The notes beneath the pieces were generated by a model. That model did not search any database. It was given only the letters and a program-made list of their open reading frames with translations, and had not been told where the DNA came from. Both the position numbers and the translations under genes were made by a program. From JACCZX01 sp963801035 (lineage in GTDB: Bacteria > Pseudomonadota > Gammaproteobacteria > Burkholderiales > Burkholderiaceae_F), in contig CAWDDF010000009.1 of NCBI GenBank assembly GCA_963801035.1, positions 248,001 to 312,000 on the forward strand: 64,000 nucleotides of DNA. The letters are read 5' to 3'. This document shows, piece after piece, positions 1 to 8,868 of the stretch (its first letter is position 1; each line of letters starts with the position of its first letter).

Positions 1-1120
1 CGACGTAGGCTAAATGGTTCGCTTTCGAACCGCGGCCGAGCGTACTGGCCTTGACTTCGACGAAGTTTCCAATGTGCACTTCGTCGGCAAGCTTCGCGCC
101 TGGGCGCAAGCGCGAGTATGGGCCGATGCGCGCTCCAGCACCGATCGTCGCGCCTTCTAGATATGAAAACGGCAACACCTCGGTGCCGGCACCGATCGAG
201 CAGTTACGCAATACACAATACGCACCGATGCGCACTTCATCGGCAAGATCAACGTCGCCCTCGAAAACGCATCCGACATCTATCGAGACACCGGCGCCCA
301 CCTCCAAGTTGCCTCGTACGTCGATACGCGCCGGATCGGCCAGCGTTGCACCACGTTCCATCAACTCGCTCGCGATTCGGCGTTGCGCAATGCGCTCGAT
401 GCTCGCCAGTTGCTCCTTGCTGTTGACACCGCGTGTTTCGTCTGGATCGTCGCATTCGACGGCGATCACCCGACAATGCTCCGCGACGGCGTGTGCGATC
501 ACATCAGTAAGGTAGTACTCACCCTGTGCATTCTCATTCGACAGTGCTCTAAGCCAGCGCTTCAGCTTCGCCGTCGGTGCCATCAGAATTCCGGTGTTGA
601 CCTCCGTCAGCTTGCGCTCATCGTCGTCGGCATCGCGCTCTTCGACAATGCGCAACACGTTGCCGTGCCAGTCGCGCACGATGCGTCCGTAGCCTGCGGG
701 TTGCGTCAGTTGAACCGTTAGCAGCGCGATATCGCCACCGGCAGAGCGCAGCCGCTGCAGGGTGGAAGGGCGAATCAGCGGCACGTCACCGTACAGAACC
801 AAAGTAGGCGCCGAATCGTCCAATAGCGGCTCTGCTTGCAGCACGGCGTGACCCGTTCCCAGTTGCGGCGACTGCTCGACGTAGCGCAGTGAGCGATCGC
901 CCTTCGGTTCGGCAGGGAACGTTTCTTGCACTTGCTGTGCGCCGTGGCCGACCACCACGACTATATTCGCGGGCATTCCCGTAGTGGCGCTGCTGACCGC
1001 ATCGAGTACGTGAGCCAGCATCGGGCGGCCGGCGACGAGGTGCAATACTTTGGGCCGAGTTTTGGCAGGCGCGGGACCCATCCGCTTACCTTGGCCTGCA
1101 GCAAGTATTACGACGTTCAT
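1..1120 (-). CDS. glmU: Bifunctional N-acetylglucosamine-1-phosphate uridyltransferase / glucosamine-1-phosphate acetyltransferase, cut by window edge
   Basis: Cytoplasmic enzyme that makes UDP-GlcNAc for peptidoglycan and LPS: acetylation of glucosamine-1-phosphate, then uridylyl transfer. The first 373 residues are visible and the C-terminus lies beyond position 1. The N-terminus has the nucleotide-binding loop LAAGQGKRM (residues 6-14, with Lys where Thr is usual) and the following TRPKVLH with the conserved Lys24. NENAQGEYYLTDV near the end of the uridyltransferase domain is diagnostic. Beyond about residue 250 the imperfect hexapeptide repeats of the left-handed beta-helix acetyltransferase domain begin. 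The ATG at 1120 gives the canonical N-terminus. It is divergent from the lipoprotein gene at 1185, with 64 bp between them. The visible part is open throughout. Confidence 0.96.
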   Translation of the reverse strand, partial: MNVVILAAGQGKRMGPAPAKTRPKVLHLVAGRPMLAHVLDAVSSATTGMPANIVVVVGHGAQQVQETFPAEPKGDRSLRYVEQSPQLGTGHAVLQAEPLLDDSAPTLVLYGDVPLIRPSTLQRLRSAGGDIALLTVQLTQPAGYGRIVRDWHGNVLRIVEERDADDDERKLTEVNTGILMAPTAKLKRWLRALSNENAQGEYYLTDVIAHAVAEHCRVIAVECDDPDETRGVNSKEQLASIERIAQRRIASELMERGATLADPARIDVRGNLEVGAGVSIDVGCVFEGDVDLADEVRIGAYCVLRNCSIGAGTEVLPFSYLEGATIGAGARIGPYSRLRPGAKLADEVHIGNFVEVKASTLGRGSKANHLAYV

Positions 1121-1184
1121 GCGTTGTAGGTCATTGGCGGAGGTCCGATTGCGCAACGATTCTAGTTCACCGATCAACGGCTCG

Positions 1185-2051
1185 ATGGCCGCACGCGTCA
1201 GTCGTCTGGCGGCGATCGCCGCTCTGGCGGTGTCGATCGCGAGCTGCGCCGCGATGAAGATCGGATACAACAACGCCGACACGCTGGCGCTGCTTCAGCT
1301 CGACAGCTATCTCGGTCTGACCTCCGATCAGGAACACCATGTCAAGGAGCGCATGAACGCGCTGTTGGCATGGCATCGGTCCACCCAATTGCGTGACTAC
1401 GCCGCGTTCATCGACAAAATGCGCGCGAAGCTCGCGGGCTCGGTGACGGCCGCGGACATTATGGAATTCAATCAGCAGTTGAACGCTCGGATGATGACAG
1501 CGGGTGATAAGGCGGCGCCCGATATCGCGCACCTCGCACTGACTCTGGCGCCCGAACAGATCGACCGCGCCGCCAAGAAGATTGCCAATGACGCGACCAA
1601 AGCGCGGCGCGAGTTCGTGCGAGCCGAGAAGGACGCGGGCGCCGAGAGAGTCAAGAAGTACGGCGAGCGCGCAGAGTCTTGGTTCGGCAAGCTAACTGCC
1701 GAGCAGAAAGAGCTCATCCGCAAGTCGCTAGCGAGCCGCCCCACGCATGAAACGTGGTGGATCGACGAGCGTGAGCGGCGCCAGCGCGAGTTCATCAGCT
1801 TGCTTCGCAAGGTTCACGCCGAGCGCCCGACCGAAGAAGTCGCCGCGCGCTGGTTTCGGACTTATTTCACGCAACTCAATGTGGCGCCCGACCCCGACCG
1901 GCGTGCACGCGCCGAGTCTTATCGACGCGGCAGCGCCGAATTGATCGCGCAGCTGATCAACCATGCCACGCCGGAGCAGCGCGCCACATTGGACAAGAAA
2001 CTGAACGACTACGCACAAGACTTCAGATCGCTCGCGCTGTCGAATGGATAA
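1185..2051 (+). CDS. DUF6279-type lipoprotein
   Basis: Predicted lipoprotein of 288 aa. The ATG at 1185 is chosen over an upstream in-frame start because it puts a hydrophobic signal peptide first, ending in the lipobox IASC with Cys21 as the lipidated residue. The mature protein is helical and highly charged (many Arg, Glu, Lys), beginning KIGYNNADTLALLQLDSYLGL, which resembles the DUF6279 family of proteobacterial lipoproteins. The function is unknown. It stands alone between the divergent glmU and the convergent symporter gene that ends 3 bp away. The family assignment rests on memory of the N-terminal motif, not on a search. Confidence 0.8.
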   Translation: MAARVSRLAAIAALAVSIASCAAMKIGYNNADTLALLQLDSYLGLTSDQEHHVKERMNALLAWHRSTQLRDYAAFIDKMRAKLAGSVTAADIMEFNQQLNARMMTAGDKAAPDIAHLALTLAPEQIDRAAKKIANDATKARREFVRAEKDAGAERVKKYGERAESWFGKLTAEQKELIRKSLASRPTHETWWIDERERRQREFISLLRKVHAERPTEEVAARWFRTYFTQLNVAPDPDRRARAESYRRGSAELIAQLINHATPEQRATLDKKLNDYAQDFRSLALSNG

Positions 2052-2054
2052 CTA

Positions 2055-3479
2055 TTAAAGGGCGCTTTGCACGCGCGGCTCAGCGGCTGACAGCAGCGAG
2101 CCGCCGTACATCCCGATTGCTGCCGCCAAGAACCCGCCCAGCACCGCCGGAAATTCCTGCCCGAGCGCCGTGAATTCGAGCAGCGCCCAAGTGCCCATTC
2201 CGAGGACGATCGACCACACCGCGCCCGTCGTCGTTGATCGCCGCCAGTACAACCCGCACACCAGCGGCCAAAACGCCCCGACCACCGGAAACTGATACGC
2301 CTTCGATACCAACTCGTAGATCGGCGTGCCGATCATGATGAGCGAGTAGCCGAGCACGCATGCGGTGAATACCACCACCGTGATTCGCATGTAGAGCAAT
2401 TCGTGCTTGTCGTCCATCGCAACGAAGTTTTTCAGCACGTTTTCGACGAATGTCGTCGACGGTGCAAGCAACGTCGCGGACGCCGTCGACATGATCGCCG
2501 CGAGCAGAGCACCGAAGAAGAGAACCTGCAGCCAGACGGGCATTCGTTCCATCACCAGCGTGGGGAGGATCTTCTGCGAATCTTCCTTCAGCAACGAATT
2601 GGCGAGATCGGGCATCACCAGAAATGCCGACAACCCGATAAAAATCGGCACCATCGCGAACAGCATGTACGAGATCCCGCCGATGATCGGTCCTCTAACG
2701 GATGTGTCGGCATCCTTCGCGGACATCACGCGCTGAAACACGTCCTGCTGCGGGATCGAACCAATCATGATCGTGATCGCGGCGCCGGTCCAGAACAGCC
2801 ACTCGCGCGCACCCCCGTCAGGAAAGAAGCGGAACATCTCGCGCGATTGCGCGTACTCGATCACGCGGGCCGCACCGCCTGCCTGATCGGCCGCGAAAAA
2901 TGCGATCAGCGAAAGTCCGACAACGATGATCACCATCTGGAACGTGTCGGTCAGCGCGACCGACCACATGCCGCCGAACAGTGTGTATACGAGCACGATC
3001 GCGGTACCAAGGGCCATGCCCCATGCGACGCTGACGCCGCCCGCCGACAGCAGGTTGAACACCAATCCGAGGGCTGTGATTTGTGCCGCGACCCAGCCAA
3101 GATAGGAAATCAGAATGACGATCGAGCTGAAAATCTCGACGCCGCGGCCGTAACGACGTCGATAAAAATCACCGATCGTCAGCAGATCCATCTTGTACAG
3201 CTTGCGTGCGAAGAACATTCCAACCAGCACGAGACACAGACCTGCACCGAACGGATCTTCGACCGTATTGCGAAACCCGCCCTCGACGAACTTGGATGGA
3301 ATACCAAGCACCGTCTCGGAACCGAACCAGGTGGCGAACGTCGTGGCGACGATCACGAACAGCGGCAGCGAACGCCCCGCGAGCGCGTAATCCGCTGTGT
3401 TCTTGACACGAGTAGCGGCGTACAGCCCGATGCCGATCGAGGCGATCAGATACAGCGCGATAAAGCCGACCAGTGTCAT
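2055..3479 (-). CDS. Sodium:solute symporter family protein
   Basis: 474-residue inner-membrane protein with about 12-13 hydrophobic segments, matching the sodium/solute symporter (SSS) family. The early segment ending in TFATWFGSETVLG, the loop DFYRRRYGR and the region STASATLLAPSTTF in the second half resemble the Na+-binding and substrate-binding helices of SSS transporters. The substrate cannot be read from the sequence. The length is normal and the frame is intact. It ends 3 bp from the convergent lipoprotein gene and starts 75 bp downstream of the TraB/GumN gene on the same strand, so the two may be cotranscribed. Confidence 0.88.
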   Translation of the reverse strand: MTLVGFIALYLIASIGIGLYAATRVKNTADYALAGRSLPLFVIVATTFATWFGSETVLGIPSKFVEGGFRNTVEDPFGAGLCLVLVGMFFARKLYKMDLLTIGDFYRRRYGRGVEIFSSIVILISYLGWVAAQITALGLVFNLLSAGGVSVAWGMALGTAIVLVYTLFGGMWSVALTDTFQMVIIVVGLSLIAFFAADQAGGAARVIEYAQSREMFRFFPDGGAREWLFWTGAAITIMIGSIPQQDVFQRVMSAKDADTSVRGPIIGGISYMLFAMVPIFIGLSAFLVMPDLANSLLKEDSQKILPTLVMERMPVWLQVLFFGALLAAIMSTASATLLAPSTTFVENVLKNFVAMDDKHELLYMRITVVVFTACVLGYSLIMIGTPIYELVSKAYQFPVVGAFWPLVCGLYWRRSTTTGAVWSIVLGMGTWALLEFTALGQEFPAVLGGFLAAAIGMYGGSLLSAAEPRVQSAL

Positions 3480-3554
3480 AGCTTCGGTGCCGTCAATTCG
3501 AGCATGGCGAAACGGCGCGCATTATGAAGCAAGGTTTGCGCGGAGCGGGCACGT

Positions 3555-4484
3555 TCAGATTTGCTCGACGCGGTAACCCTTGGCCCTCAGCTGCTCGACG
3601 ATGCTTTTCGGCCCCACCAGGTGCAATGAGCCGACGGCGATGAAGTGCTGTCCTGGCTGACGAAGCAGCTCTTCGATCTTGCGGGTCATCGCGACGTCGC
3701 GCTGATAAAGAAACTTGTCGTCGAACTCGCGCTTGGCTTCCGGATCGCTAAGACCTTTCTGATTCAGCTTGTACGCGGCATCAGCGTCGCCTTTTTTCCA
3801 GGCGCTGAAGATGTCGGCGATGATTTGCGGAGTGCCGTCCATGTTGGAGAGGAACTCACTCAACATCGCCTTTTGCAACCTGGCGCTCAATCCGTCCATC
3901 ATTGCCAGCTGCTGATCACCGGATTCGAGTTCAATCACTGGTTTACCACCCGCGCTGGCTTTCCGGATCAGGTAGTTATCTATGCCTGCGTCAGGACTAA
4001 ATCCCAGTTGCTGCAGCTTGGTCGCCGCCAGAACCAGCATCGCGCCCCATGGTTTTATCTTGGCGATTGCTGCCTCGGGCACCTGCAGTTTGGCCGCTTC
4101 CGTTTTCGTTTGCTCGTACAGCGATTTACCGAGCCGCGACTCGAGAGTGTCGTTGCCTGACAGCATCATCAGCTGCACCGCGTTTGCCATGTCCATCTTT
4201 GAAGCGTCAAGTTCGACGGCAAGCGTCTTCGAGTCGGCAAATGCCTTCTCGATCGTCGGGTTCAGCGGCAACCACTCGCGCTTCCAGGCGTGCACGGTAC
4301 CTAGCAGATAACTGGTGCGTCCGTCCTTCTCGACCTTCCAGAACAAGCCACGATCGGCCAAAGCTGCCGACGGTATCGACTGGGCGTATGCGCACCCCGC
4401 GGTCAGCAAGCCGATAACGCTGAACAATGAAAACGTAAGGCACCTACGCCGGGTGCCATGCAGGACTGTCATTGGCTCGCTCAT
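3555..4484 (-). CDS. TraB/GumN family protein (periplasmic or lipoprotein)
   Basis: 309 aa, with an N-terminal hydrophobic segment that could be a lipoprotein signal (LLTAGC) or a signal-peptidase I site after AYA. The mature part shows the TraB/GumN marks: LLGTVHAWK with its conserved His near residue 65, an acidic VELD strand, and GSLHLVGPKS near the C-terminus. The family is thought to be metal-dependent proteases related to Tiki, but the role in bacteria is poorly known. The ATG at 4484 overlaps the stop codon of the upstream metalloprotease remnant (ATGA); an ATG at 4472 is an alternative start. The downstream neighbour is the symporter gene. Confidence 0.82.
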   Translation of the reverse strand: MSEPMTVLHGTRRRCLTFSLFSVIGLLTAGCAYAQSIPSAALADRGLFWKVEKDGRTSYLLGTVHAWKREWLPLNPTIEKAFADSKTLAVELDASKMDMANAVQLMMLSGNDTLESRLGKSLYEQTKTEAAKLQVPEAAIAKIKPWGAMLVLAATKLQQLGFSPDAGIDNYLIRKASAGGKPVIELESGDQQLAMMDGLSARLQKAMLSEFLSNMDGTPQIIADIFSAWKKGDADAAYKLNQKGLSDPEAKREFDDKFLYQRDVAMTRKIEELLRQPGQHFIAVGSLHLVGPKSIVEQLRAKGYRVEQI

Positions 4485-6533
4485 CGTTGAGTTCCCGTTC
4501 GTTTCAACCAGCGTTCGTTCGGAGTCCAGTGGCCATGATGACCGTGTGCACGACCAACAGCGCGTGCGAGCAGTGCCCGGTCACTGGCAACGTCGAGCGG
4601 CGCGCGAAGCGCCAGCGCCCCCAACAGGCCGCCAGGTGGAACGGGAACGATCAGGTTGTTCGTCCATGAATCTCCGACGCGCATCGCGACCGGCGCCGGC
4701 AGATTGGCCACCGCGTTCGGATCGGCCTGAAGCACCCACGGCGCGAGCTCCTGCACCGCCAACTGAGCGCGCGGCTTGATCGCCGTTTCACCGATGCGTC
4801 CACGCTGTCCGAAGCGAACGATCAGGTTCGAGCTCGTCGTGTTAGGTCCAATCTTGTCGGTGATCGCAACGTCGCGGCGCCACGCATGGTTGCGCACCAT
4901 CATGAATTCCTCGAACGTCATCGCAAGGTCTTCACGCGTGGTCGAATAGCTGTATTCGTCGGTGGCGCGATCGGCCGCGAAAAAATCTGCTACGTCGGTC
5001 GGCGTGTATGCGCGCTGCGTCGCGTCGGCCATGGCACCGAAAAATTTAACCTGCGCGAGACCTGCGAGTTGCGCCGATTGCAGCGGAAAGCTCGCCGTCA
5101 TCTGGTCGGAAGGCAGTTGCTGCGCTTGATAGCGCGGCGATATGTTTTCCCACGCCGACAGCGAATTGTTCAGCGCTGGGCGAACCGAAGGAGGCAGGAA
5201 GTCCGACGCGTGCGCGAGCTCGTGATAAAGGAGCCAGCCCGCTTCGGCGAGCAGATACGAGATATCGCGCGAAGTTCGCGACGTCTCGGGAAACGGAACG
5301 AAAATGTTCTGATTGTTCTGCGTGTAGCGCCAGACGCCCGAGTACATCAGGTCACGATCGAAATCGGATCGAAAGTCGGGCGCTTCGTTAATGACATCGC
5401 GCTGCGCAGCTGTCAGCCAGAAATTTTCAGCGTCCAGATAGATCGCGCCGGTTAGCGCGTAGTAGAAGCTCGGCCTGACCTGAGCACCGATCACGATCGC
5501 GGTCACGCCGTTGAACAGCCGCAGCATGTCCTGCGATGCCTGCGTCCGCAGCAGCTGTTCAAATGTTTCGCCCATCCAGTCATGCGACACGACCACACGA
5601 TCCATGATCTGGTCGACCGTCGGGAGCTGCACCGCCTGTCGTCTGGTCCAAGAACGGCAGCGTGGACAGCGGGCACAAATTGGTTGTGGCGCCGGTGTAC
5701 TGCAAATTGGCTTCGTACGTGCAGCGCACGAGCGCAGTTGCATACGGGCCGCTTGCTCGATACGGATACGTGCGGGATACGTGCAAATCGCTGAAGACGA
5801 ATGGCAAGGTGCCGCTTGGATCCGAGCGGCGCCTGCATCGTAGTTTTCGACCAGCACGAACACGTCGTCGGTATCCGTCGCGCCACTCGCTGTGCGCCGC
5901 GTCACGCGAAACTTCAATGCCGTGTCGCGCGTCGACTTGGGGCGCGACGAACAGCACACGGTTCGGATCACTGGTATCAAGCGTGACCTGCGGCCCGGTC
6001 ATTTGCGTCCACGTATTGGTTTCGCCGGACGGCAAGCGCTGGCCACGCGCGCAGCGACACGTTGCCGCCTTCGCGCACAGCGTGATCGACGCGCACCAGC
6101 ACTGCAACAGCGGCTGTCGGGGCTACGGCATTGATGCTGACGTTGCGCGGTCTGCTGCGCGCCGCTCGCATCGAGTAAACGTAACCGAGAAGCTATAAGT
6201 GCCTGCGCTTGGTGGCTCAAAGCTGATCGCCTGTGATCTTCGCCGACATCAACGTGACCGCAGGTCCGGCGGTTTGCGTCCACTGCACGTTGCTGATTGC
6301 GCCAGTGCAACCTGCGACTACGGCGCCCGCTGCTTTGCCGACTGCAACAATCGCGTCGGCCACGGCGGAGAACGCTGCCGCTGCCGGTGCACAGTTGGCG
6401 AAGCACGTGATGCGAACGGTCAACCAGCGGGCGGAGGGGCGAGGCTGCAGGAGTCGTCGCCGACCACCGCTGCAACACGTCCACCGCACAAGGCCGATAC
6501 AGACAACCAAGTGGATACGGATCGAAGTGTCAT
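4481..6533 (-). pseudogene. Frameshifted secreted zinc metalloprotease-like gene with Ig/PKD-like repeats
   Basis: Joining reading frames gives one coherent secreted protein of roughly 680 aa. It has a Cys/Gly-rich lipoprotein-like start, then two beta-sandwich repeats with the signature WTQTAGPAVTL / WTQMTGPQVTL, then a Cys-containing segment (RCTYEANLQYTG, NLCPLSTLPFL). The catalytic domain carries IMDRVVVSHDWMGETFEQLL and the zinc-protease motif HELAH. The C-terminal 380 codons (about 5620-4484) are open. Upstream, the frame changes about eight times between 6430 and 5620, mostly by an apparent extra base, yet no nonsense substitution is seen inside any segment. The candidate start is the ATG at 6533, with no clear ribosome binding site. 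It is either a recently inactivated gene or a locally error-rich sequence. The exact substrate and family name are not known to me. Confidence 0.75.
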
Positions 6534-6636
6534 TGCTGTTTCAGGAACTTGCACGCCGACGATACACAGCAGCGCCGGTACCGTCAATGCCGTGCATGTC
6601 CTAATGCGCGCGGTCGTAGAACAGTCGCAACCGACA

Positions 6637-8187
6637 TCAAGCGCGCCAGACGATCCACCTGCCCACGACGACAACGACGGCAAGCAGCACGGTCGCCACC
6701 GCATACCAGATGTTCGTCAATCGCTGCTCACGTCGCAACATCCGCACTTCGTTGATCAATTCGCCGTCGTCGTGATGCCGCGTCAACGCGGCGTGCATCA
6801 ATCGGGGTAACTGCGGCAACAGATACGTCCACTGCATCGCTTCACGCTTGAGCCTTTCTTCCATGCCGCGCCAACCCACCTGATCTTCCATCCACCGCTC
6901 CAGAAAAGGTTTCGCGGTTTTCCATAAGTCGAGCTCTGGATCTAGCTGACGACCGAGGCCCTCGATGTTGAGTAACGTTTTCTGCAGCAACACCAGTTGT
7001 GGCTGCACTTCGACGTTAAAGCGCTGCGATGCCTGGAACAGGCGCAGCAGCACCTGACCAAGCGAGATGTCCTTCAGCGGCTTGTCGAATACCGGCTCGC
7101 AGCACGCTCGTACAGCGCTCTCGAGCTCGTCGACACGGGTGTCTTCGGGCACCCAGCCTGATTCGATGTGAAGCTCGGCGACTCGCTTGTAATCGTGCTG
7201 GAAGAAGGCAAGAAAGTTCTGCGCCAGATAATTCTTGTCGCTCTCGCTTAGCGTTCCGACGATGCCGAAGTCGAGTCCGATGTATTTGTTGAAATCAGCG
7301 CCCTCGGTGCCGATCAGAATGTTTCCGGGATGCATGTCCGCGTGGAAGAACGCGTGATCGAATACCTGCGTGAAAAAAATGGTGACGCCATCGCGCGACA
7401 ACTTCTGGATGTCGATGCCCGCTTCCAGCAGTCGATCCATTCGGCTGATGGGAATTCCGGTCATGCGCTGCATGACGAGCACGTTGTCACTGCAGTAATC
7501 GAAATACATCTCGGGCACGACGAACAGCGGCGAACCTTCAAAGTTGCGCCGCAGTTGCGACGCGTTCGCCGCTTCGCGCATCAAATCGAGCTCGTCATGC
7601 AGATAGCGATCGAATTCACGAACCACGGCACGTGGGCGTAAACGCTTGCCGTCACGCCATAACCGCTCCACCAGACGTGCGGCGGTGTCGAGCAGCGACA
7701 AATCCTTTTCGATCGCCTGCAACATGTTCGGCCGCAGCACCTTGACTGCCACTTCCTTGCCGGCCTGCGCGCCTTCCTTAAGTACGGCGAAATGCACCTG
7801 CGCGATCGACGCCGAAGCGACCGGCTCGCGGTCGAACGACGAGAACACCGCATCGATCGGACGGCGCAGTCCGCGTTCGATTTCGCGCATCGCAATCTCG
7901 GATGCAAACGGCGGCACGCGGTCTTGCAGTCGGGCGAGCTCGTCGGCTATATCGGGCGGTAGGAGATCGCGCCGCGTCGACAGCACTTGTCCGAACTTGA
8001 CGAAGATCGGACCGAGATCTTCCAAGGCACGGCGCATCCGGACGGCGCGGGGCTCGCGCGGTGCGCCGAAGGTCGTCAAATCGACCAGGCGCACCAGCAC
8101 CCGATTTTTTAAACTCGTAACTACGATTTCATCAAGGCGGTAGCGCCAGACGACCGCCAGGATGCGAATAAGGCGCAGGAGCCGCAT
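6637..8187 (-). CDS. ubiB: Ubiquinone biosynthesis regulatory ATPase/kinase-like protein UbiB
   Basis: ABC1/AarF/ADCK-family protein of 516 aa required for coenzyme Q synthesis, membrane-associated. The family-specific KxGQ motif is KFGQ (residues 64-67). The Ala-rich-type loop ASASIAQVH is followed by the nucleotide-binding Lys149 in VAVKVLRPN. The catalytic loop is HADMHPGNIL and the metal-binding motif is LDFGIVG. The C-terminus ends in a hydrophobic helix (YAVATVLLAVVVVVGRWIV), as in bacterial UbiB. It lies 42 bp downstream of ubiJ on the same strand, and ubiE is nearby, so this is a ubiquinone gene cluster. Confidence 0.95.
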   Translation of the reverse strand: MRLLRLIRILAVVWRYRLDEIVVTSLKNRVLVRLVDLTTFGAPREPRAVRMRRALEDLGPIFVKFGQVLSTRRDLLPPDIADELARLQDRVPPFASEIAMREIERGLRRPIDAVFSSFDREPVASASIAQVHFAVLKEGAQAGKEVAVKVLRPNMLQAIEKDLSLLDTAARLVERLWRDGKRLRPRAVVREFDRYLHDELDLMREAANASQLRRNFEGSPLFVVPEMYFDYCSDNVLVMQRMTGIPISRMDRLLEAGIDIQKLSRDGVTIFFTQVFDHAFFHADMHPGNILIGTEGADFNKYIGLDFGIVGTLSESDKNYLAQNFLAFFQHDYKRVAELHIESGWVPEDTRVDELESAVRACCEPVFDKPLKDISLGQVLLRLFQASQRFNVEVQPQLVLLQKTLLNIEGLGRQLDPELDLWKTAKPFLERWMEDQVGWRGMEERLKREAMQWTYLLPQLPRLMHAALTRHHDDGELINEVRMLRREQRLTNIWYAVATVLLAVVVVVGRWIVWRA

Positions 8188-8229
8188 GGGCGGCGATTGT
8201 AGGGGGTGCGCCTGCTGACTAAGGCTGTA

Positions 8230-8811
8230 TTAAGTACGTGCCAGCAGCTCGATTCGCTTTTCAAGCCGCACCACTGCGTCGCGCAGCTGATTGACTTCCT
8301 GGTTGAAGTTTTCGAGATCGTCACGCCCCATCACCATCGGGTTCTCGGTCACGACGTAGTGCGCCGTGTTGTCGAGCATGTTCTCCGCAATCTGCTTCCA
8401 CTGCGTGGCGCTCGCGCGCATGAAGCCGACCAGCCGCTGCGCAGCGGCATCGCCGATAAACCGCGACAGCTCCTCTTCGGGTTCGGGTCGCAGGTTCTGC
8501 AACACGAACGCGAGCGCCTGCGCAAACTCGGCGTCCCCACTGAGCCGCACGTCTTTCATTGCCGCTTGCGGGTCCAGCATCGCGAATGGCAAAGAGGAAA
8601 GCGCCACGCCGATCGTGACTGCGGGCTCGGCTGTGTCCGCCAGGGCAAACGTGCCACCGTCGGTCACTTGCAGCGTCATACCAAACGGAGTCGCGTCGAA
8701 GCGGGCGCTGCGGCCGGCGAAGGGGGCCAGCCTGTCGCGCGCCCACTGTTCGCGCGCCAGCATGCGATTCAGCAGAGTAATCGCAGCCGAGCTCGCGATC
8801 TGATCAATCAT
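8230..8811 (-). CDS. ubiJ: SCP2-domain ubiquinone biosynthesis accessory factor UbiJ
   Basis: 193 aa from the ATG at 8811, which gives the usual short N-terminus before the helix ITLLNRMLAREQWARDRL. The protein has an SCP2 sterol-carrier-like lipid-binding domain (GTFALADTAEPAVTIG, LDPQAAMKDVRLSGDAEFA) and a C-terminal coiled-coil (NFNQEVNQLRDAVVRLEKRIELL). In proteobacteria UbiJ works with UbiK in the Ubi metabolon that modifies the quinone ring. The position directly upstream of ubiB supports the call. An upstream in-frame start at 8853 would only add Arg-rich residues encoded by the terminator hairpin, so it is rejected. Confidence 0.9.
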   Translation of the reverse strand: MIDQIASSAAITLLNRMLAREQWARDRLAPFAGRSARFDATPFGMTLQVTDGGTFALADTAEPAVTIGVALSSLPFAMLDPQAAMKDVRLSGDAEFAQALAFVLQNLRPEPEEELSRFIGDAAAQRLVGFMRASATQWKQIAENMLDNTAHYVVTENPMVMGRDDLENFNQEVNQLRDAVVRLEKRIELLART

Positions 8812-8820
8812 CAACGGCCG

Positions 8821-8848
8821 AAGTGAAAGAGGGCGCCGTGGCGCCCTC
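8821..8848 (-). terminator. Hairpin terminator after the Tim44-like gene
   Basis: An 8-bp perfect GC-rich stem, GAGGGCGC with GCGCCCTC, around a 4-nt loop. On the minus strand it is followed by a weak T-rich tail (TTTCACTT). It sits 21 bp after the stop of the Tim44-like gene and just before ubiJ. Confidence 0.65.
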
Positions 8849-8868
8849 CGCATTGCTTCGACATGCGC

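Noticed and set aside
2403..3527. Long open frame (374 codons) on the plus strand
   Set aside because: It is antisense to the symporter gene, rich in His, Arg and Gln, and has no recognisable motif; it arises from the codon bias of the real gene.
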